Origin: an uncultured Lachnospiraceae bacterium
GTDB lineage: Bacteria > Bacillota > Clostridia > Lachnospirales > Lachnospiraceae
Assembly: GCA_910579325.1 (NCBI GenBank)
Contig: CAJTTU010000038.1
Location: forward strand, 1-29,401
Direction: 5' to 3'
Length of the DNA stretch: 29,401 nt
Shown in pieces: positions 25,168 through 29,401 of the stretch. The notes beneath the pieces are model-generated. The model was given only the letters and a program-made list of their open reading frames with translations, had not been told where the DNA came from and searched no databases. Position 1 is the first letter of the stretch, and the number at the start of each line of letters is the position of its first letter. A program made the translations under genes and the position numbers.

Positions 25168-27009
25168 TTATGCCTGATTCCCGGCGTCCGCTCCTGCCAC
25201 GGCCAGAATCTCATCCAGCGTCAGAACCTCAAACCCTTCCTTCTTTCCTTTCAGCCGGATCGTTCCGCCCAGAGAAGTCGCCGCGATACGCCCTTCCAGC
25301 GCGTCGGCCACGGCCCGGGATATGTAAATCGTGCCGCCGGGAGCATTGGCCTCCAGCCGGGCGGCAGTATTTACCGTATCCCCGATCGCCGTATAATCCA
25401 TGCGGCGGGGGGAACCAATATTGCCTACGACAGCCTCTCCCAGATGAATGCCGATTCCAAAGGAAACGGTTCTTCCGTGCCGCTCCGTCAGTTCTTCGGA
25501 AAGGGCCCGGGAACCTTCTACCATGTCCATGGCGGCCCGGGCCGCGTGCATCACGTAATCCTCCCCGGGAAGGGGCGCTCCCCAGAAGGCCATGGCCGCA
25601 TCGCCCACAAATTTGTCCAGCGTCCCGCCGTTTTTCAGAATACAGTCGGAAATCAGCGTCAGATAACGATTCAGAATCTCCACCACCTGCTCCGGCTTCA
25701 GCAGCTCGGACATCGGCGTAAATCCCCGCACGTCCACAAACAACACCGCGATATTGGTCAGCTTTCCGCCCAGAGCCAGCGACTGGGTTCCTTCCTTCAA
25801 AATCTCCTCCACGATTTCCGGCGCCACATAGCGGCGGAAGGTATTGGTTACCCGCTGCCGTTCCAGCGCCGCCTGCACGTAATTGACGGCCAGACAGCCG
25901 ACGTACAGAACCGTCAGACCGACCGGAACCCACAGCACATGGAAAATCCATCCGGCATGGTACATCCCTGTGCAAAGCAGCGCCCAGCCGACGCTTATTC
26001 CCAGCCAGATCATCGTGGACAGGCGCACACTGAGCTTCCGAAACGCCATAAATCCGACCCACAGAATCAAAAACAGAAAAACAAGCTGTATCCAATCCGC
26101 AGCCTCCTGCTTGTACGCCCCCCACAGCAGCACCTGAACGGCATTGGCCTGATATTCCACGCCGTACATCGGCCGGGCGTGATCGATGGCAGTCATATAG
26201 CTGTCCTGCAGCCCTGCGGCATAAGGCCCGATCAGTACAATCTTCCCGTCAAAATACGCAGGGGGAACCGCTCCTGACAGTACGTCCGACAGAGAAATCT
26301 CCTCGATATCCCCCGGCTGGCCGCAGAAAGGCAGATACCAGAAGCCCTGACCGCTGACCGGAGGCTCCGTCAACCCGCCGCCTGAATACTCCTGTGCAAC
26401 TGCCAGCGCCAGGGAAGGTACGCGCCTGCCGTCAGGCAGGTCCAGATACAGAAGATGATGGCGCAGGATTCCGTCGCTGTCCATCATGGCATTGATATGA
26501 CCCAGTCCGGCTGCCGCCCGCAGCGTCTCGTAGGGCTCGTCAAAAGCAGTGACGGAAAAAGTTTTCAGAGCATACTCTCCGTCCCGCTCCACCAGAGTAC
26601 TGCCAAACTCCGCGGCACAGGCCATATACACATTTCCGTACCGCCCGGACGCCTCCGAGAGCAGCCTGTCCTCTTCCGGGTCAGATTCCCCTCCATACAG
26701 TACATCCACGCCGATCACCGCCGGACGACAGTCCTTTGCGGCATTCAGCGTATCCAGCGTCCGGGCGATCAGCCCTCTGCCCCACTGCTGATACGGGCCG
26801 TATTCCTCCAGCGCCTTCTGGTCCATTCCCACCAGCACAATCGTTCCGTCCGCAGCCGACCGCCGCTGATATAACCTGTCCGAAACCGTCAGATCAGGCC
26901 GCTTCAACACTCCCAGTCCCGCCAGAAGGGTCAGCGCCCCTGCCAGAACAGCTCCGGTAACGGCCGTTCTCAACCGCTTATTTTTTACAGGTCCTTTTTC
27001 CGAATTCAT
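25168..27009 (-). CDS. CHASE2-domain class III adenylate cyclase
   Basis: This membrane protein of about 613 residues probably makes cAMP in response to an external signal. One N-terminal helix (about 15-35) precedes an extracellular CHASE2 domain (about 45-295, with SDRLYQRR and AVIGVDVLYGG). Three membrane helices (about 308-378) follow, then a cytoplasmic cyclase domain (about 420-570). Numbering counts the GTG as residue 1. Metal-binding Asp427 (FVDVRGFT) and Asp471 (FVGDAAMAFWG) are present. Purine selectors are Lys467 and Thr541 (DYTAIGDTVN), the Lys/Thr pair of class IIIb adenylate cyclases. Asn548 and Arg552 complete the transition-state set, so it should be active. The frame opens GTG-ATG; GGAGGGG serves both, and I take the ATG (27009) over the GTG (27012). 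It is monocistronic. Confidence 0.92.
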   Translation of the reverse strand: MNSEKGPVKNKRLRTAVTGAVLAGALTLLAGLGVLKRPDLTVSDRLYQRRSAADGTIVLVGMDQKALEEYGPYQQWGRGLIARTLDTLNAAKDCRPAVIGVDVLYGGESDPEEDRLLSEASGRYGNVYMACAAEFGSTLVERDGEYALKTFSVTAFDEPYETLRAAAGLGHINAMMDSDGILRHHLLYLDLPDGRRVPSLALAVAQEYSGGGLTEPPVSGQGFWYLPFCGQPGDIEEISLSDVLSGAVPPAYFDGKIVLIGPYAAGLQDSYMTAIDHARPMYGVEYQANAVQVLLWGAYKQEAADWIQLVFLFLILWVGFMAFRKLSVRLSTMIWLGISVGWALLCTGMYHAGWIFHVLWVPVGLTVLYVGCLAVNYVQAALERQRVTNTFRRYVAPEIVEEILKEGTQSLALGGKLTNIAVLFVDVRGFTPMSELLKPEQVVEILNRYLTLISDCILKNGGTLDKFVGDAAMAFWGAPLPGEDYVMHAARAAMDMVEGSRALSEELTERHGRTVSFGIGIHLGEAVVGNIGSPRRMDYTAIGDTVNTAARLEANAPGGTIYISRAVADALEGRIAATSLGGTIRLKGKKEGFEVLTLDEILAVAGADAGNQA

Positions 27010-27065
27010 CACTTGTCCCCTCCGTGTCGTTATAGTACCGGTTTTAAATTTATGCCTGTCGGTAT

Positions 27066-27094
27066 ATTATACTATAAAAAAGGGATTTTTTCCA
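27066..27094 (-). promoter_or_regulatory. Promoter of the adenylate cyclase gene
   Basis: On the minus strand TATAAT (plus 27066-27071) follows TGGAAA (plus 27089-27094, 4/6) at 17 bases. A small inverted repeat (AAAAAA-TCCC-TTTTTT) lies within the -35/spacer. Confidence 0.6.
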
Positions 27095-27147
27095 GTGAGG
27101 GTCGTAAGGCGGGCAGTGATTCCGGTTCATTTTCTCAAATTAATACT

Positions 27148-27176
27148 TGTACCGTTTTTTACAATATGTTACAATT
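27148..27176 (+). promoter_or_regulatory. Promoter of the STAND ATPase gene
   Basis: TTGTAC (27148-27153) and TACAAT (27171-27176) are 17 bases apart. TACAAT also occurs 10 bases earlier. It is divergent from the cyclase promoter, with about 50 bases between the two -35 elements. Transcription would start about 30 bases before the start codon. Confidence 0.6.
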
Positions 27177-27213
27177 AATAAATAAAAATTTTATATCGCA
27201 AAGGATAAAACAT

Positions 27214-29401
27214 ATGAACAAATACAACTCTTTTACTCCTGTCTCATTTGCCGAAGTATACAAATACATCGATAAAACAGAAAACAAAAGACTTCAGGCT
27301 GCAATGCGACATATCATTGGGATAGGCTGTTTGCTTTTTCCTGTATACATTATGAAAATATCAGGCATTCCGGAACCGGTCATTGCGGATATCGCAACAG
27401 GAGCGACACTTGCGGGAGCCGGCGTAGGAAAAATCATAGGCGACGCCGTAAGGGATCTGATAAAGGTTTTTCCCGGACACAGAGATTATAAAGCAAAATA
27501 TATGCGGCTGCAAACCGCCTATTATCTGACTTTATACGCGGCTTTTTACGAGGCCGCCAAAGACCTCGTTAACATAGAAGGCTGCGATATATGGGAAAAA
27601 TATCAAAGCTCCGTAAAACTCAGTCAAAAAGATATATTTTCTTCCGTAAACGGAGAATACAATGACGTACGATTATTCGTGTGCAGTATCGATGAATTAA
27701 AAATATATTATGAGCAATTGACAGATGAATTAAAAAAGCATACTTTCTCCCTTGGTTTTCTGAACAGCTCCGGAGACGATGCGGATGAACAGCGAAAATA
27801 TTTATCCGATATATTTAATAAGCTTCCCGGTAAAGCCTTAGAAATATTCGGGATGCAGATATCTGATCTTTCAGAACAGTTTCCGTCTATGAAAAACTGG
27901 ATTCTTCAGGATTCTCTGAACACGCTGAAAAGCCAGGCTTCAGATATATATAATACGCTGACGGAGCTTTCGCCGAAATCGAATGCTGAAAAAAAGGACT
28001 TGTATGCGAAGTACAAAAATGATTTTTATTCATTTTTTCATAATTCTCCATGCAGGGTGGACAATCTTTTTACAGAGGCAAATTATTCTATAGGCTCAAT
28101 ATCGTCTGACAAGACGCGAGACAGCGTTCATTCATTGGAAGATATCATGGATATCGCGAGCCAACAGGGATGTCTGCTTGTTACAGGGCCTTATGGCAGT
28201 GGTAAAACGATTCTTTTAAAAGCCTTACATATGCGATATCGGGCATTCTGTTCTAAAGTATATGCTTATGAGGCCCATGACTTAACAGATTATATCAATA
28301 CAAACAGCGCTGACAAATTATGTGATTTTTTTGGAAGCTTATGTGCGGCGAATGAAACAACTACCATTTTGATAGACAGCATCGACGATTTAAATATACC
28401 GTCCTCTGAAAGTTCCGAGAAGAGTATTTTATATTTTTTCATTGACAATCTGTTTGAATGTATCAGACGATATGACAATATTGTCTTTATCGTTACTTCA
28501 AGATTATACGCGTCTGTAGATATCAGTCAAAAGGAGTCCGTCGCAGAGATTTTCTATTCTCTGTCCCTTCCTGAGATGAACGAGATGAAAATTGTCTATT
28601 CCGGTACGTTCAACGCCGATACCGTATCAAAATGGATAGATCATTATCCGTTTCAAAGCAGTCAATATACTGTTAACAAAACAATTATAAAAGATAACAA
28701 CAAAAAAATTGCCGCGCCATTGTCGAATCCCTTATTTCTTTATGTTTTCATCAGAAAATATGAGGAAACACTGGAAATAAAATTAAATGAAGGATATTAT
28801 TATTACTACGAACATTTTATCGATCAGACAATTAAGGGAAAATACCGGAGTGAAGCAAGGCTCGGGGCGCCTGTTATTCAGGAGCATACCCAGACATATC
28901 GCGATCTGCTTCAAAAAATCGCTTTTAATATTCTGAAAAAACACAGCGACCAGATAAGTTCTGTCATTGTAGAAAAACAGCTATACACAACAGAGCCTTT
29001 GCTGGCCGAAGAATTACGGGATTATAAATTCAGTATGTCATTAAGCGATTGCTCGGAGGATATGCGCGCATGTTTCAATAAATTGCAGGCAGAATCAATC
29101 GATCAGGCAAATTTTCTGAATTGTTATTTTCTGAAAATGATTAGCGGACAAATTTTTTTCACAGATGTAAATATCCTGTTTGTTCTTGCCTCGGAAAGGA
29201 TATTCGCGCAGCTGTGCCGGATCATAAAAGACAGCCAGACGTTTCACATCTCCGATTTAGACAAACTGGACGTAATAGATTTTTATCCGCAGGTTTTAGA
29301 CTATGTTCTTTATAAGATTCAAAACAGTAAAAACATAGAAGCGTTTGAGAAATATGCCTGTTCTTTCGTATTAAATGATGAAATACGCCGCAGAATAATC
29401 A
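27214..29401 (+). CDS. NACHT-like STAND ATPase, probable NLR-type defence protein (3' end beyond window)
   Basis: The frame is open from ATG 27214 (AAAGGA 8 bases upstream) to the window edge, 729 codons without a stop. It has a P-loop at residues 325-332 (GPYGSGKT), Walker B with paired acids at 385-392 (ILIDSIDD) and a sensor-1 strand IVFIVTSR ending at Arg430. A later NPLFLYVFIRKY motif is typical of the NACHT winged-helix region. The D-S-x-D-D Walker B and TSR sensor fit NACHT-clade STAND proteins, which act as oligomerising sensors. The first 90 residues hold two hydrophobic stretches (34-49 and 56-76), the second glycine-rich, and match no effector I know. Helical sequence follows the ATPase. 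Low GC and Lys/Asn/Ile-rich use differ from all neighbours, suggesting transfer. An anti-phage role is inferred. Confidence 0.82.
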   Translation, partial: MNKYNSFTPVSFAEVYKYIDKTENKRLQAAMRHIIGIGCLLFPVYIMKISGIPEPVIADIATGATLAGAGVGKIIGDAVRDLIKVFPGHRDYKAKYMRLQTAYYLTLYAAFYEAAKDLVNIEGCDIWEKYQSSVKLSQKDIFSSVNGEYNDVRLFVCSIDELKIYYEQLTDELKKHTFSLGFLNSSGDDADEQRKYLSDIFNKLPGKALEIFGMQISDLSEQFPSMKNWILQDSLNTLKSQASDIYNTLTELSPKSNAEKKDLYAKYKNDFYSFFHNSPCRVDNLFTEANYSIGSISSDKTRDSVHSLEDIMDIASQQGCLLVTGPYGSGKTILLKALHMRYRAFCSKVYAYEAHDLTDYINTNSADKLCDFFGSLCAANETTTILIDSIDDLNIPSSESSEKSILYFFIDNLFECIRRYDNIVFIVTSRLYASVDISQKESVAEIFYSLSLPEMNEMKIVYSGTFNADTVSKWIDHYPFQSSQYTVNKTIIKDNNKKIAAPLSNPLFLYVFIRKYEETLEIKLNEGYYYYYEHFIDQTIKGKYRSEARLGAPVIQEHTQTYRDLLQKIAFNILKKHSDQISSVIVEKQLYTTEPLLAEELRDYKFSMSLSDCSEDMRACFNKLQAESIDQANFLNCYFLKMISGQIFFTDVNILFVLASERIFAQLCRIIKDSQTFHISDLDKLDVIDFYPQVLDYVLYKIQNSKNIEAFEKYACSFVLNDEIRRRII

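Noticed and set aside
25000..26277. A 425-codon plus-strand open frame opposite the adenylate cyclase
   Set aside because: It overlaps the end of the His/Cys-rich gene, its terminator and the cyclase catalytic domain in antisense; a shadow of the cyclase.
28290..28478. A 62-codon minus-strand frame inside the STAND ATPase gene
   Set aside because: It lies opposite the Walker B region of a clearly coding frame and has no ribosome-binding site or known motif.

Overview
The window looks like chromosomal DNA from an endospore-forming, moderately GC-rich Clostridia member, most probably Lachnospiraceae. This rests on the spoIIGA-sigE pair downstream of ftsZ, AddAB in place of RecBCD, a clostridial-type pyruvate phosphate dikinase and strong GGAGG ribosome-binding sites. 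No rRNA, tRNA, CRISPR array, insertion sequence or phage gene was recognised. Every gap between genes is under 300 bases.

Layout. Almost everything up to about 27.0 kb reads on the minus strand, so transcription runs from high to low coordinates. From the left: ppdK; an HtrA-type membrane-anchored protease; an exopolysaccharide module (LytR-CpsA-Psr ligase, undecaprenyl-phosphate sugar transferase, family 2 glycosyltransferase) behind its own promoter; an addB-addA-M18 aminopeptidase operon; a small plus-strand membrane protein with a degenerate FMN-binding-like domain and its own terminator; a C39-like peptidase-nadE operon behind a perfect-consensus promoter; sigE and spoIIGA; ftsZ; a plus-strand His/Cys-rich protein; and a CHASE2 adenylate cyclase.

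At about 27.1 kb the composition drops sharply in GC. A plus-strand gene that runs off the right edge encodes a NACHT-like STAND ATPase with a glycine-rich hydrophobic N-terminus. This is the best candidate for an under-described system here: a probable horizontally acquired NLR-like defence gene placed next to housekeeping and sporulation genes.

How the genes work together. ftsZ, spoIIGA and sigE link division to mother-cell sporulation transcription: SpoIIGA matures pro-SigE, and the spoIIGA promoter shows the long spacer and candidate Spo0A boxes expected of a Spo0A-controlled sigma-A promoter. AddB and AddA form the recombinational repair nuclease-helicase and are translationally coupled (ATGA overlap). 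The three-gene polysaccharide module supplies an initiating transferase, one elongating transferase and a cell-wall attachment enzyme. Other oddities are an ftsZ reading frame that runs through two terminator-like hairpins, a hairpin in the htrA leader, phased A-tracts before the polysaccharide promoter, and several short leader ORFs.
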